A stretch of 64,000 nucleotides of DNA from Chitinophagaceae bacterium (GCA_023229465.1 JALNZE010000006.1:1-64000), one strand, 5' to 3'. Shown: positions 1 through 9,218, counted from the first letter of the stretch. A program made the numbers and translations. The notes: generated by a model not told the origin, from the letters alone.

Positions 1-111
1 ATGTTGAAGATTTTATGAACAATAGGAAAAATGACAGAAAGCAGGTGCAAAAATATTTTCATGTAAGCCACGTCAGATATGCAGCGTAGAGAATTCTGTA
101 TCACTAAATAA

Positions 112-330
112 CTAAACGATTAATAATAAGGTTAGTCCATCCATCTCTGGCATATTGATATCACTAAGTACGAGAGAAACATCCGGATTTTGTTCAAGTT
201 TCAAAATGGCATCATTACCATTTATCGCAAAGATGAACTCATATTTTTCTTCACGGATCTGTTTTCTGAATTTCTGTTTGATCAGTGTTTCCAGATCTAT
301 CTCATCGTCTGCTACAAGTATTTTTGCCAT
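112..330 (-). CDS. Truncated response-regulator receiver protein
   Basis: A 72-residue receiver-like protein that starts MAKILVADDE and keeps the acidic pocket (DDE, residues 8-10) and the phosphoacceptor region LVLSDINMPEMDG. It then ends after GLTLLLIV. A complete receiver is about 120 residues, so beta4 to alpha5 (switch Thr/Ser and Lys) are missing. I translated the remaining 111 bases of the window in the three forward-reading frames of this strand and found nothing like the missing half. The gene starts 3 bp after the stop of the full-length receiver gene and resembles it, so it is probably a tandem duplicate that lost its 3' end. It is probably non-functional as a phosphorelay protein; a decoy role cannot be excluded. 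Confidence 0.65.
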   Translation of the reverse strand: MAKILVADDEIDLETLIKQKFRKQIREEKYEFIFAINGNDAILKLEQNPDVSLVLSDINMPEMDGLTLLLIV

Positions 331-333
331 TAG

Positions 334-702
334 TTAGATTTTGAGTTTTTCCTTTAGCAGGGTAAAGTCAACAGGTTTGGTTAAAAAATCATCAGCGCCA
401 AGTTTCATGGCCTGGTTATAATTATCCTGATCACTATAAGCGGTAATCATCATCACAATGGGTGGGGGGGTATGGTATTTATGTTTAATCTTTTCAAGCA
501 GTTGCAGGCCACTCATGCCCGGCATATTAATGTCAGATAAAATGAGAACCGCTTCGTGGTGGTTTTTATTCAGGTATTCCAAAGCCATTTCGCCGGAAAC
601 AGCAAATGCGAATTCAACAATACCCTCCCGGATCTCTTTACGAAACCTTTGCCGGAAAAGGGTTTGCATATCCAGTTCATCATCTACGACTAGTATTTTC
701 AT
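334..702 (-). CDS. Single-domain response regulator (CheY-like receiver)
   Basis: A 122-residue stand-alone receiver. The acidic pair DDE lies at residues 7-9, the phosphoacceptor Asp in LILSDINMPGMSG near residue 57, the switch Thr in MMITAYSD, and the conserved Lys in FLTKPVD near residue 109. There is no output domain, so it should act through protein-protein contact or as a phosphorelay intermediate. It lies 26 bp downstream of the 7TM histidine kinase, which is its likely partner, and 3 bp upstream of a truncated copy. The coding strand has a C7 run (window 464-470) inside the HTPPPIV codons. Confidence 0.88.
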   Translation of the reverse strand: MKILVVDDELDMQTLFRQRFRKEIREGIVEFAFAVSGEMALEYLNKNHHEAVLILSDINMPGMSGLQLLEKIKHKYHTPPPIVMMITAYSDQDNYNQAMKLGADDFLTKPVDFTLLKEKLKI

Positions 703-728
703 AAAACGCTTTTGTGAATTTAAGGTTA

Positions 729-2870
729 TTAAGTGGGTAAAACAATATTGAATTCCGCATAGGATCCTTCTTCAGAATTTACTAATAATTCGCCCCCATG
801 ACCCTTTGTTACAATATCATAGCTCATTGATAATCCGAGCCCTGTGCCTTCACCAGTGGGCTTTGTGGTGAAGAATGGCTGAAATATTTTTTCTCTGACT
901 TTTTCCGGTATGCCCATGCCGTTATCCTTCACTGAAATCATTACTTTGTTTCCCTGTTTTTTGGTACTCACCGTTACTGTGGGTTCATATCCTTCAATGC
1001 CTTTCTTTTTCTTGTCGTTAACCGCATAAAAAGCATTTGTGATAAGATTCAGAATAACCCTTCCTATATCTTGTAGCATCACATTCGCTTTTCCGATAGA
1101 CGGATCAAAATCTGTTACCATTGTAGCATTGAATGATTTATCCTTTGCCCGCAGGCCATGATAGGCGAGGCGCAAATATTCATCCGCCAATGCATTGATG
1201 TCTGTAGGTTCTTTTACCCCACTGCCGCTGCGGCTGTGTTGCAGCATGCCTTTTACAATGGCATCGGCGCGTTTGCCGTGGCGGTTTATCTTTTCCTCAT
1301 TACCAATAACATCATTGGCAATGGCTTTTACTTCCTCTAAATTTCCTTTATCAATTTCATCTTTCATTTCCAACAGCAATTCCTTATTAACTTCAGAAAA
1401 ATTATTGACGAAGTTTAAGGGGTTCTGAATTTCATGGGCAATACCCGCGGTAAGCTCTCCCAAGCTGGCCATTTTTTCGGATTGGATAAGTTGGGATTGA
1501 GTGGATTTTAAATTTTCCAGTGTTGTTCTTAGTTCTGCGGTTTGCCTCGCTACTTCTACTTCAAGTATTTTTTGCTGGTGCACTGCCTGATCTTTCTTTT
1601 CTTCATTTAACTGCATAACCTGGTTTGCATTTTCTCTAACTTCTGACAGGATTTCTGTAAACCGAAGCGATACATAAGCCATCAATGAAAGAGGAAAGGA
1701 AAGATAAAAGCCGGTTAAAAAAAGATAAATACCCGGGATATTCTGTGATCGATTGTATACGGTTAAAGCAACGAATCCCAATAGAAAAAACAAAGTCAAC
1801 AGTAACCCGGGCACGATAACCCATTGGGCTCCCCGTAACTTTTTCCAGGAAGAAATTAAATAATAGATACAAAGGAACAGTGATATAGCAACGCCCAATG
1901 CAATTCCCACTGACTGGCTTCCAATACCTACAATGGCATTAAGGATACCCAGGACTGTATAGACAACTAAAAGAATTCTCAGTTTTTGTGGCACACTGTG
2001 TTTAAAAACCTGTGAAATAATCATGGGTATAATACCGAGAAGCAAGTAGTTGCATAAAAAATAGAGTGAGTTATATATTTTGTAGTAACCGAATGAATTT
2101 GAAGTATCTTCTCTTAGCGTGAGTATACAAACAGAGAAGGCAAAAATGGTTGTATACTGAGCTATCAGGCGCAGATTTTTTTCGCGGGGGTTTTGAAAAG
2201 TTAACAACCAGAAAAGCACTGACAATAACATACATACGGACATCCAAATGCTGCTATACCTTGGCCAATTGCTGATATACTTTGAGAAAAATGAATAGAA
2301 CCGGGGGCCGGTAAGCCTTACAAACAGGCTAAGGCCTAAATCCTCTGATTTCAGCTTTCCGGAGTACAAAACCACTTCATCCACAAAATGTATCGCAATG
2401 ATATGTTCTTTTCCAGGAACTAACGTAACCCGAACAGGGAGTTTATTGTTGGGATTGAATTCCTTAAAAGGCTTACCGTCTGCGCCGGTGTTTCCAAATG
2501 ATTGGATCAGATTTCCATCAATATAAAGTTCCGAGGCTGCCCAGCAATAAAATCGCAAACCGAGGGGCATATTCCCAAAAGTAGTATCCATGTTGACTTT
2601 CAACCTGAGCCATCCTTCCAGTTTTCCGTTTTTATCCGCCAGTTTCGCAGATAGTTCTGCTGGTTTCAGCTTTCTCCAGCCGGAAAGATTAATTTCCTTG
2701 TTAGCCCATCCGGGTTCATGTCCTTCTCTGAAGAGCCATCCATCCATTGTACTGATAAATATCTCTTCACTGCCATTAAACATGCCGGGAGAGAGCATCA
2801 ATGTTGTATCCTGTGCATAGGAACTATTGATACAAAAGAAGAAAAGAAAAATGACCAGGAATGTTTTCAT
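729..2870 (-). CDS. 7TM-DISM-type membrane sensor histidine kinase
   Basis: The reading frame opens further upstream, but I chose the Met at 2870 because it begins a clear signal peptide (MKTFLVIFLFFFCINSSYAQ). From this start the protein has 713 residues: a periplasmic sensory region (about 21-195), seven hydrophobic segments (about 205-405), a coiled coil (about 405-465), a HisKA domain with phospho-His in GIAHEIQNP (His479), and a HATPase domain with the N box LNLITNAFYAV, G1 DNGMGIP and G2 GTGLGLSMSYD. This matches the 7TMR-DISM sensor family. It lies upstream of the receiver genes and downstream of a second kinase whose catalytic core is nearly identical. The signal sensed is unknown. 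Confidence 0.88.
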   Translation of the reverse strand: MKTFLVIFLFFFCINSSYAQDTTLMLSPGMFNGSEEIFISTMDGWLFREGHEPGWANKEINLSGWRKLKPAELSAKLADKNGKLEGWLRLKVNMDTTFGNMPLGLRFYCWAASELYIDGNLIQSFGNTGADGKPFKEFNPNNKLPVRVTLVPGKEHIIAIHFVDEVVLYSGKLKSEDLGLSLFVRLTGPRFYSFFSKYISNWPRYSSIWMSVCMLLSVLFWLLTFQNPREKNLRLIAQYTTIFAFSVCILTLREDTSNSFGYYKIYNSLYFLCNYLLLGIIPMIISQVFKHSVPQKLRILLVVYTVLGILNAIVGIGSQSVGIALGVAISLFLCIYYLISSWKKLRGAQWVIVPGLLLTLFFLLGFVALTVYNRSQNIPGIYLFLTGFYLSFPLSLMAYVSLRFTEILSEVRENANQVMQLNEEKKDQAVHQQKILEVEVARQTAELRTTLENLKSTQSQLIQSEKMASLGELTAGIAHEIQNPLNFVNNFSEVNKELLLEMKDEIDKGNLEEVKAIANDVIGNEEKINRHGKRADAIVKGMLQHSRSGSGVKEPTDINALADEYLRLAYHGLRAKDKSFNATMVTDFDPSIGKANVMLQDIGRVILNLITNAFYAVNDKKKKGIEGYEPTVTVSTKKQGNKVMISVKDNGMGIPEKVREKIFQPFFTTKPTGEGTGLGLSMSYDIVTKGHGGELLVNSEEGSYAEFNIVLPT

Positions 2871-2937
2871 TTTACTATTTTGATGGATCAGGCTATGTTT
2901 AAATGTATGATAAACTCCGCACCTTCGTCTTCTTTCC

Positions 2938-2958
2938 CCTTGCCTATCGGCAGGCAGG
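2938..2958. repeat. Short GC-rich dispersed repeat (CCTGCCTGCC...GGCA type)
   Basis: An imperfect palindrome: CCTTGCCTATCGGCAGGCAG followed by one more G. It lies in the 173-bp gap between the two histidine kinase genes. Related elements lie inside the upstream kinase gene at 3434-3457 and, more weakly, near 31187. Confidence 0.55.
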
Positions 2959-3043
2959 TGAGAAATACCATTTCTCTTCTTTTTCATCCCAGTGGGTTCT
3001 AACTTTTTGTTGCTCAAACAGCTTCACTTCATTTTTCATTTGC

Positions 3044-6000
3044 TCATATATTTGCCGGTAAACTAATCATAAACTCACTCCCTTCACCTTCCTTTGTTTC
3101 CACCTTCAAATCACCACCATGTGCTTTTACGATATCATAACTTAAACTCAACCCTAATCCGGTTCCCTGCCCGGTGGGTTTGGTGGTGAAGAAGGGCTGG
3201 AAGATTTTGTCGATTACTTTTTGGGGGATGCCATTGCCATTATCTGTAACCCGTACGTCTACCCCCTGCGGTCCCCCTGGGAGGGGGACAATTCTTTTGG
3301 TAATCACTGATACAGTTGGTTCATAACCGTCTCCCATTTGTTTTTTCTTTTCTGTTACAGCATAAAATGCATTGGTGATAAGATTGAGTATTACCCTTCC
3401 AATATCCTGTGGAACGATATTGATGTTACCGATTCCTGCCTCGTTGGCAGACAGGGATTGATCGAAATCTGTTACCATTGTTGCATTAAAAGATTTGTCT
3501 TTCGCTCTTAATCCATGATAAGCGAGGCGCAGGTATTCATCAGCCAAAGCATTTATATCAGTGGGTTCTTTAGTGCCACTGCTGCTGCGGCTGTGTTGCA
3601 GCATGCCTTTTACAATATCTCCTGCACGCTTGCCGTGGTGGTTAATCTTTTCGAGGTTCTGTTTCAGGTCTTCTGCAATCTGTTGTGCTTCTCCGGTATT
3701 TCCTTTTGCTAATGCTTCATTCATTTCATCTACGAGTTCCGTACTTACCTCACTGAAATTATTCACAAAATTCAATGGGTTCTGTATCTCATGCGCAATA
3801 CCGGCAGTGAGTTCACCCAGGCTGGCCATCTTCTCAGACTGTATCAATTGTGTTTGTGTGGCGCGAAGGTCTTTCAGGGCTGATTCTATCTGTTGGTTGG
3901 CGGCTTCCAGTTTGGTAAAATCTTCGTAGCGTGCATAGGCCGTTGAAAACGCTTCGGCCAAAGCCTGCACCAGTTCTATCTGTGCCGTTGATAAATCTTC
4001 TGCACTGCCCACATACATCATGCCTTGTATAAAAGGAACAAACTGAAGTGTTAGTGATTCCGGGGCTTCTTCGCCACCCTGGTAAGTATTTACATTTTGT
4101 ATCTGCCCCCGCGATACCAGGCTCTGCGCAAATTCAAGAAACTGTGCTTTGCTCCAATGAGAGATGTATACTTTCTGTTCTCGCCAATGAGCAGTGGCAT
4201 TGCTGGTAATATCCATTGTGTCAGCATCCAGGTTCAATGCCGCCAGTGATTTTCCATCGGGGGTAGAAAGATAAAAATGGATCTTTTGTTTTTCTTCATC
4301 TACAATAAAAACCCCACAACGAAAAAAAGGAACACCCAAAGCTGTTAGTTCACGCCATACTAATGGAGTGATGCGTTGCAGGTCTTCTGCAGTGCGCATA
4401 GAGGCGATCTCCGCACGAACCCTGTCTAAGGAAGCTTCCTTTACAGCAATCTGTGTGCGGGCCTCAGCATCTTTTAAGTCTTTATAACGTTTATAAGTAA
4501 GGCTTAACACAGAAGTAAACCTGCGGTATATTTTTAAATCATCTTCTGATAATGGATTTTCTGTCCATGCATATACGCCTCCTTCGGTAAAGAAAAAGAA
4601 ATAGCCATATTGAACGGTATCGTTGGGATAATCGGGATAGGAAAGCTGGGGCCTTACCAACTGGTAATATTCTTTGATCTCGTTGCCGCGCAAAACCGGA
4701 TGGTATTCTTTTTGCAATATCCAGTTATCAAAAATACCCTCTAATACAGGATGCCCTGCCATTTTTAACCTGCCAATCACTTCAATAGAATTACCTTCTT
4801 CTGTGGTGTTCATAGAAGATATCTCGGAATAACGGGTTTCTTTATTGAGTAATCCTACCCCACATCTTCTTGGGGTGATGTTAAAGTGTTCCAACTCGTG
4901 GTAAAAAACGCCGATGGTAGCCACAATATCTTCCGAACTATGCATTGACATGGCCTTTGAACGAACCCTTTCCAATGCCGTTTCTATCCGGGCCTCACGG
5001 GTCTGTGCCTCTGCTTTTTGCAGATCGAGGAAACGGATGTAGGATTGTTCGAATACATTCGCAAAGCGTTTTATAATGACATTTTGTTCATAAGTATAGG
5101 GTATCGCATTAAAATTACTAATCGTAAGAATAATAGACTTCATAAATACGATAGACCGTGAAAGACCTTTAGCTTCCTTTACATATATTTTTCTTTCGTC
5201 ACTATCATAGTGATTCAATATTGTTGTCTTATAAAAGTGCTGCATAGCACAGTTCTTTTCCTCATAGTTGAGGGTATCACTCATGAAGTCCAACCCCTTT
5301 TTTACTGCTTCAATGCAATTATCAAAGAGCGGGTGATTAATATAGGGCAAATGAATAATATCAGGATATGCAAAATCAGGAGTGGCCAACCACATAGTCC
5401 AATCCCTTGAATTTGTAAGGAAATTAAAATTTGCCAGGTCAAGATTGAAACCAAGCTGTTTAAATTGCTCAATAACAACAATAATCACTTCTTTTAATTC
5501 ATTACTAGAGTGCATCGCCATACTTCTGCTGCGCACTTTTTCTAAAGCGGTTTCTATTCTTGCCTCTCTTGCCTGGTCTTCGGCTCCTTTTAGGTCCTGG
5601 TAGCGGCGGAAAGTGAGAGCGAAAACGGCGGTGAATTTTTTGAGCACTGATTGAACTTCTGTTGAATGCGGATATTGTGTAAACGTATAAATGCCGCCTT
5701 CTTCAAATAAATAGATATTGCTGTAATGCGTTTCCTTTGGTTCATTGTAAACAGGCAGATGATACGTGGAAGACTGCGACACCGCTGCATAATAGGCCTG
5801 CCTGTCTTCCCCTTCGAGTTTGTACTGGAAGGTTTCGTCTTTGTTCTGCCAGGCAATAAAAGCCTGTTGCAATAAAGGATGGATATTCATATCCAATAAG
5901 CCCGCCACTTTCCTGATCTCGCCCTCTTTATCTGTATAGGAGTTCCACACTTCCATGGTTTTGTTTTCATGGATGAAGAGGATGCCACAACGCATGGTTT

Positions 6001-6745
6001 CGATACCCAGTTTAAAAAGTTCTGTAAACATAACTGCGGTGGCCGAGGCCACATCTTCGCTGTTCTGCATGGACATAGCACGGGCACGCACGCGTTCGAG
6101 TGCTGCTTCTATCTTTGCTTCCTGTACCTGTATTTCCGCTTTTTGCAGATCGAGGAAGCGGGTATAGGTAAGATTGAATACTGAGGCAAACCGGTCTAAT
6201 AATACAAGGGTTTGATCCGGCAAGGGTTCCAGCGTGGAGATATTTAGCCAGCCCTGAGAAAAAAAGGAGACATGGTGTAACCTTCGGTCATGGAAATAAT
6301 TGTCATTGATAGACATGCCCAGTTCTGTTCGCAGGTAGTGTATCCATTTTTTTAGTTCATTACCCTGGAGGTCAACTACCAGGGATGGTTTACCTGCCTT
6401 CCAGCTTTCAAACAAAGGTTGTACGGTAGTGGGTTCTGTATTGCGCGCCGTAAACCGTATATTGATCTGTGTACCGGTCTGATCCGTTGCCCATACTTCC
6501 GTGGTGCCCGATTCCTCGTCAATGATACCGATGCTGATGCGGTCGGGTTCATTACCCAGCGCTGCAAATTGCTGAAAGAGTACGGCCGCGGCTTCAGCCA
6601 GTTCTTCACTTTTCTGCATTGCCATGGTTCGGCTTCTCACTCTTTCCAATGCGGCTTCAATTTCCAGTTCTCGCTTTTGTATAGTTAGCTCAATTTCCAG
6701 TTCGGATATTTTTGCCTTCAGTAATTCCTCTTCATTATTTCCCAT
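3044..6745 (-). CDS. Soluble multi-repeat sensor histidine kinase
   Basis: A 1233-residue protein with no signal peptide or membrane segment, so cytoplasmic. It has five tandem sensor-like units of about 180-200 residues, beginning near residues 30, 213, 398, 588 and 770. Each opens with a coiled-coil signature of the type EAALERVRSRTMAMQKSEEL, continues with a GAF-like alpha/beta segment (RCGILFI, RCGVGLL, RCGVFIV) and ends in a helix like FLDLQKAEAQ. A HisKA domain follows (SEKMASLGELTAGIAHEIQN, His985), then HATPase motifs (LNLITNAFYAV, DNGNGIP, GTGLGLSLSYD). The units are GAF-like by appearance only. Two short in-frame insertions relative to the neighbouring kinase coincide with palindromic repeats (3271-3289, 3434-3457). 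It probably signals to the adjacent receivers. Confidence 0.85.
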   Translation of the reverse strand: MGNNEEELLKAKISELEIELTIQKRELEIEAALERVRSRTMAMQKSEELAEAAAVLFQQFAALGNEPDRISIGIIDEESGTTEVWATDQTGTQINIRFTARNTEPTTVQPLFESWKAGKPSLVVDLQGNELKKWIHYLRTELGMSINDNYFHDRRLHHVSFFSQGWLNISTLEPLPDQTLVLLDRFASVFNLTYTRFLDLQKAEIQVQEAKIEAALERVRARAMSMQNSEDVASATAVMFTELFKLGIETMRCGILFIHENKTMEVWNSYTDKEGEIRKVAGLLDMNIHPLLQQAFIAWQNKDETFQYKLEGEDRQAYYAAVSQSSTYHLPVYNEPKETHYSNIYLFEEGGIYTFTQYPHSTEVQSVLKKFTAVFALTFRRYQDLKGAEDQAREARIETALEKVRSRSMAMHSSNELKEVIIVVIEQFKQLGFNLDLANFNFLTNSRDWTMWLATPDFAYPDIIHLPYINHPLFDNCIEAVKKGLDFMSDTLNYEEKNCAMQHFYKTTILNHYDSDERKIYVKEAKGLSRSIVFMKSIILTISNFNAIPYTYEQNVIIKRFANVFEQSYIRFLDLQKAEAQTREARIETALERVRSKAMSMHSSEDIVATIGVFYHELEHFNITPRRCGVGLLNKETRYSEISSMNTTEEGNSIEVIGRLKMAGHPVLEGIFDNWILQKEYHPVLRGNEIKEYYQLVRPQLSYPDYPNDTVQYGYFFFFTEGGVYAWTENPLSEDDLKIYRRFTSVLSLTYKRYKDLKDAEARTQIAVKEASLDRVRAEIASMRTAEDLQRITPLVWRELTALGVPFFRCGVFIVDEEKQKIHFYLSTPDGKSLAALNLDADTMDITSNATAHWREQKVYISHWSKAQFLEFAQSLVSRGQIQNVNTYQGGEEAPESLTLQFVPFIQGMMYVGSAEDLSTAQIELVQALAEAFSTAYARYEDFTKLEAANQQIESALKDLRATQTQLIQSEKMASLGELTAGIAHEIQNPLNFVNNFSEVSTELVDEMNEALAKGNTGEAQQIAEDLKQNLEKINHHGKRAGDIVKGMLQHSRSSSGTKEPTDINALADEYLRLAYHGLRAKDKSFNATMVTDFDQSLSANEAGIGNINIVPQDIGRVILNLITNAFYAVTEKKKQMGDGYEPTVSVITKRIVPLPGGPQGVDVRVTDNGNGIPQKVIDKIFQPFFTTKPTGQGTGLGLSLSYDIVKAHGGDLKVETKEGEGSEFMISLPANI
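3271..3289. repeat. Palindromic repeat inside a kinase gene
   Basis: The near-perfect palindrome GTCCCCCTGGGAGGGGGAC encodes part of the segment RIVPLPGGPQGV in the ATPase domain. The neighbouring kinase lacks this segment at the equivalent place. Confidence 0.6.
3434..3457. repeat. Short dispersed repeat inside a kinase gene
   Basis: The element contains TCCTGCCTCGTTGGCAGACA and encodes most of SLSANEAGI, an extra loop of about seven residues compared with the paralogous kinase. It resembles the intergenic repeat at 2938-2958. Confidence 0.5.
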
Positions 6746-6932
6746 ACAGAAATTATTTTAATAGAATTTGTGTAGGCTCTCCTTATTTTAATGCCGGTAT
6801 TAATTATCGTTTTCTAAGTTATTGTTTTTATGTCTCTCTTCAATTTTTAGATTATCTCCTTTCACCGTTTGTGGATAAAGCGTAGATCGGTATGTATGCG
6901 TTTTGTGTTGGTTTACCTGGTTGTACCCAATT

Positions 6933-6961
6933 AAAAATGCCCTCACAAAAAGGGCATTTTT
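6933..6961 (-). terminator. Intrinsic terminator after tRNA-Met
   Basis: The inverted repeat AAAAATGCCCT / AGGGCATTTTT has a 7-nt loop and is flanked by A/T runs. It lies six bases beyond the 3' end of the tRNA gene in the direction of transcription. The symmetric A/T tracts would let it work in both directions. Confidence 0.8.
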
Positions 6962-6966
6962 AGATG

Positions 6967-7040
6967 TAGCGAGAACGAGATTTGAACTCGTGACCTCAGG
7001 GTTATGAATCCTGTGCTCTAACCAACTGAGCTACCTCGCC
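6967..7040 (-). tRNA. tRNA-Met (anticodon CAT)
   Basis: A 74-nt cloverleaf reads on the minus strand: acceptor GGCGAGG pairing with TCTCGCT (G-U at both ends), D arm GCTC-AGTTGGTTA-GAGC, anticodon loop TTCATAA, T arm ACGAG-TTCAAAT-CTCGT, discriminator A. The CCA end is not encoded. A CAT anticodon could also be a tRNA-Ile2 with modified C34. The paired 1-72 position argues against initiator tRNA, and similarity to elongator tRNA-Met makes that the best call. Confidence 0.92.
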
Positions 7041-7073
7041 GGTTTTTTCCTGTAGCTTTTCGCTAACGGGCTG

Positions 7074-7081
7074 CAAATATA
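7074..7081 (-). promoter_or_regulatory. -7 promoter element for tRNA-Met
   Basis: TATATTTG on the minus strand matches the Bacteroidota -7 consensus TAnnTTTG. It would place the transcription start about 30 nt before the mature tRNA 5' end. I saw no clear -33 TTG at a suitable distance. Confidence 0.55.
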
Positions 7082-7106
7082 GGAGGTTTGGGTAAAATGA
7101 GGCCGT

Positions 7107-9218
7107 TTAGTAGGCCAAAAGTTTACAGATACGCTCTGCCACTTTAGTGGCCGTAGGCAGCATGGCGGCTTCCAGCACCATATTGATGGGTACGGCCGGC
7201 AGGTTGAGCGCCCCCATCACTTCTACTTTCGCGTCCAGAAAATGATAGCAATGATTGGATATACGCAAGGCTAAAGCCTCCGCGAATGAATTATTCTGCT
7301 GCTCCTCACTCAGTACCAACACTTTTCCATGCCGGCGCACTGCTGCAAAAATGGCTTCCTCATCCAATGGAAATAAAGTTCGCAAATCAATGATCTCTAC
7401 CCTGCCGGGTAAGGTTTCCGCGGCGGCTTTTGCCCAATATACCCCCATGCCATAGGTAATAACAGCAACCGTTTCGCCCCTGCTAAGGCAGGATGCATCA
7501 GCCTCTAATACCTTACCCGCTTTACCCAGTGGCAACACATAATTTTTAGCGGGCTCCGGCATACGGGCCTCATCCGTTCCGGGTACCTTACTCCAGTATA
7601 GTCCCTTGTGTTCCAGCATAACTACCGGGTTGGGATCGAGAAATGCCGCTTTCATCAGTCCCTTCATATCCGCGGCATTGGACGGATACACCACTTTAAT
7701 ACCTTTTATAGACAGCAGCATACTTTCAATACTGCCACTATGGTAGGGACCGCCGCCGCCATAAGCCCCCGTGGGTATGCGTAAGAGCATTTGTACCGGA
7801 AATTTTCCGTTGGAGAGATAACAGGATTTAGCTACTTCCGTTACCAATTGATTGATGGCGGGATAAATATAATCGGCAAACTGTATCTCTACTATCGGCT
7901 TGATGCCAAGGGCGGAAAGGCCAACGGTTGAGCCAACAATATAGGCCTCCTGGATGGCTGTATTGAATACCCTGTGTTCTCCAAATTTATCCGCTAAAGT
8001 AGCCGCTTCCCTGAATACCCCTCCCAACCTGGCTCCTACATCCTGGCCATATAATACTGCTTCAGGATAGTCGGTCATCAATTCCTCTACTGCCAGCAAA
8101 GCCGCATCAACCATCATGATCCGTTCCCCGTTTTTTGGATTCCGGTGACCGGTTTCCTCTTTAACGGGCGTGGGAACAAATACATGATCCTCTACAGAAC
8201 AGGTATCGGGGTCGATGGCTTTTTGCGCCAAATAAAAATCCTGTACCACTTTTTCAAGTGCATTTGCTTCCAGTTGGTTTATCTCATACTCACTATACCC
8301 CACCCCGTTTAATAAAATACGAAGTTTAGGAATGGGATCATAGGACCCATGCTTCAAAAGATCTTCTCTATCCCGATAAAATTCTTTACGCACCCCGCTG
8401 GTATGATGCCCCAGCAAAGGCACGGCAGCATGCACCAAAACGGGCCTGCGTTCCTTTCTTGCATAAGCAATGGCCTGTTCCATGGTTTCATAACTGCTGA
8501 TAAATTCACTGCCATCACATTGCATTCGTTTGATACCTTTAAAACCGGCCGCATATTCATACGCGTTCATGGTGCGAATTTCACCGGATGAGGCGCTGAT
8601 ACTCCATTGATTATCCTGTACCAGGTATATAATGGGCAGTTGTTTTAGTGCCGCGAACTGAAGGGCCTCACTTACTTCTCCTTCTGATAGGCTGCCATCA
8701 CCCAATGAACACACCACAATCGGTAATTGACCATCTTCCGATTTGCGCAATAAGGGGGATGAAGTGCGTTCTAAAAATTGTATGCCCTGCGCGATACCGG
8801 TGGCAGGGATGGCCTGCATACCCGTGGCACTGCTTTGATGAATGATGGAGGGGCGATGCTGATCACGGCTGCCCGGGTGACAATAATAGGAGCGCCCACC
8901 AGAAAAAGGGTCTTCTTTTTTGGCCAGTAACTGAAGCATTAATTCATAAGCAGTAAACCCCGCGGAAAGCATCAGGCTATCATCGCGGTAATACGGACTA
9001 ACCCAATCGCAGGGTAATAACTGCATACCTGTAGCAATTTGTATCGCTTCATGTCCGCGGGAGGTGGAGTGTACATATTTACATACCTGCCGGTTAACAT
9101 CATACGTTTCAGCCATTGATTTGGCTGTAACCATCAGTTGGTAAGCTTGTAATAATCGGTTAGGCGTCAGCATCTGTTCAACGTATGGTTGGGCATCAGC
9201 AATATCATTTTTTACCAC
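7107..9218 (-). CDS. 2-oxoacid dehydrogenase E1, fused alpha and beta subunits
   Basis: A 703-residue thiamine-diphosphate enzyme. The alpha half (about 1-340) holds the substrate-channel region RGHEAIQIATGMQL, the TPP motif GDGSLSEGEVSEAL (173-186) through DNQWSIS, and the HHTSG loop. The beta half (about 365-703) holds YGQDVGARLGGVFR, GAYGGGGPYHSGSIESM and a transketolase C-terminal segment. This order fits branched-chain 2-oxoacid dehydrogenase E1, which oxidatively decarboxylates 2-oxoisovalerate-type acids. No E2 or E3 gene is nearby. The start is GTG, and the upstream gene's TAG shares its G with this GTG (TAGTG), which suggests translational coupling. Pyruvate specificity is less likely but not excluded. 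Confidence 0.88.
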   Translation of the reverse strand: MVKNDIADAQPYVEQMLTPNRLLQAYQLMVTAKSMAETYDVNRQVCKYVHSTSRGHEAIQIATGMQLLPCDWVSPYYRDDSLMLSAGFTAYELMLQLLAKKEDPFSGGRSYYCHPGSRDQHRPSIIHQSSATGMQAIPATGIAQGIQFLERTSSPLLRKSEDGQLPIVVCSLGDGSLSEGEVSEALQFAALKQLPIIYLVQDNQWSISASSGEIRTMNAYEYAAGFKGIKRMQCDGSEFISSYETMEQAIAYARKERRPVLVHAAVPLLGHHTSGVRKEFYRDREDLLKHGSYDPIPKLRILLNGVGYSEYEINQLEANALEKVVQDFYLAQKAIDPDTCSVEDHVFVPTPVKEETGHRNPKNGERIMMVDAALLAVEELMTDYPEAVLYGQDVGARLGGVFREAATLADKFGEHRVFNTAIQEAYIVGSTVGLSALGIKPIVEIQFADYIYPAINQLVTEVAKSCYLSNGKFPVQMLLRIPTGAYGGGGPYHSGSIESMLLSIKGIKVVYPSNAADMKGLMKAAFLDPNPVVMLEHKGLYWSKVPGTDEARMPEPAKNYVLPLGKAGKVLEADASCLSRGETVAVITYGMGVYWAKAAAETLPGRVEIIDLRTLFPLDEEAIFAAVRRHGKVLVLSEEQQNNSFAEALALRISNHCYHFLDAKVEVMGALNLPAVPINMVLEAAMLPTATKVAERICKLLAY

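Noticed and set aside
464..470. A G7 run in the receiver gene as a phase-variation switch
   Set aside because: It encodes ordinary Pro codons in a complete receiver frame; seven bases is short, and nothing else suggests on/off switching.
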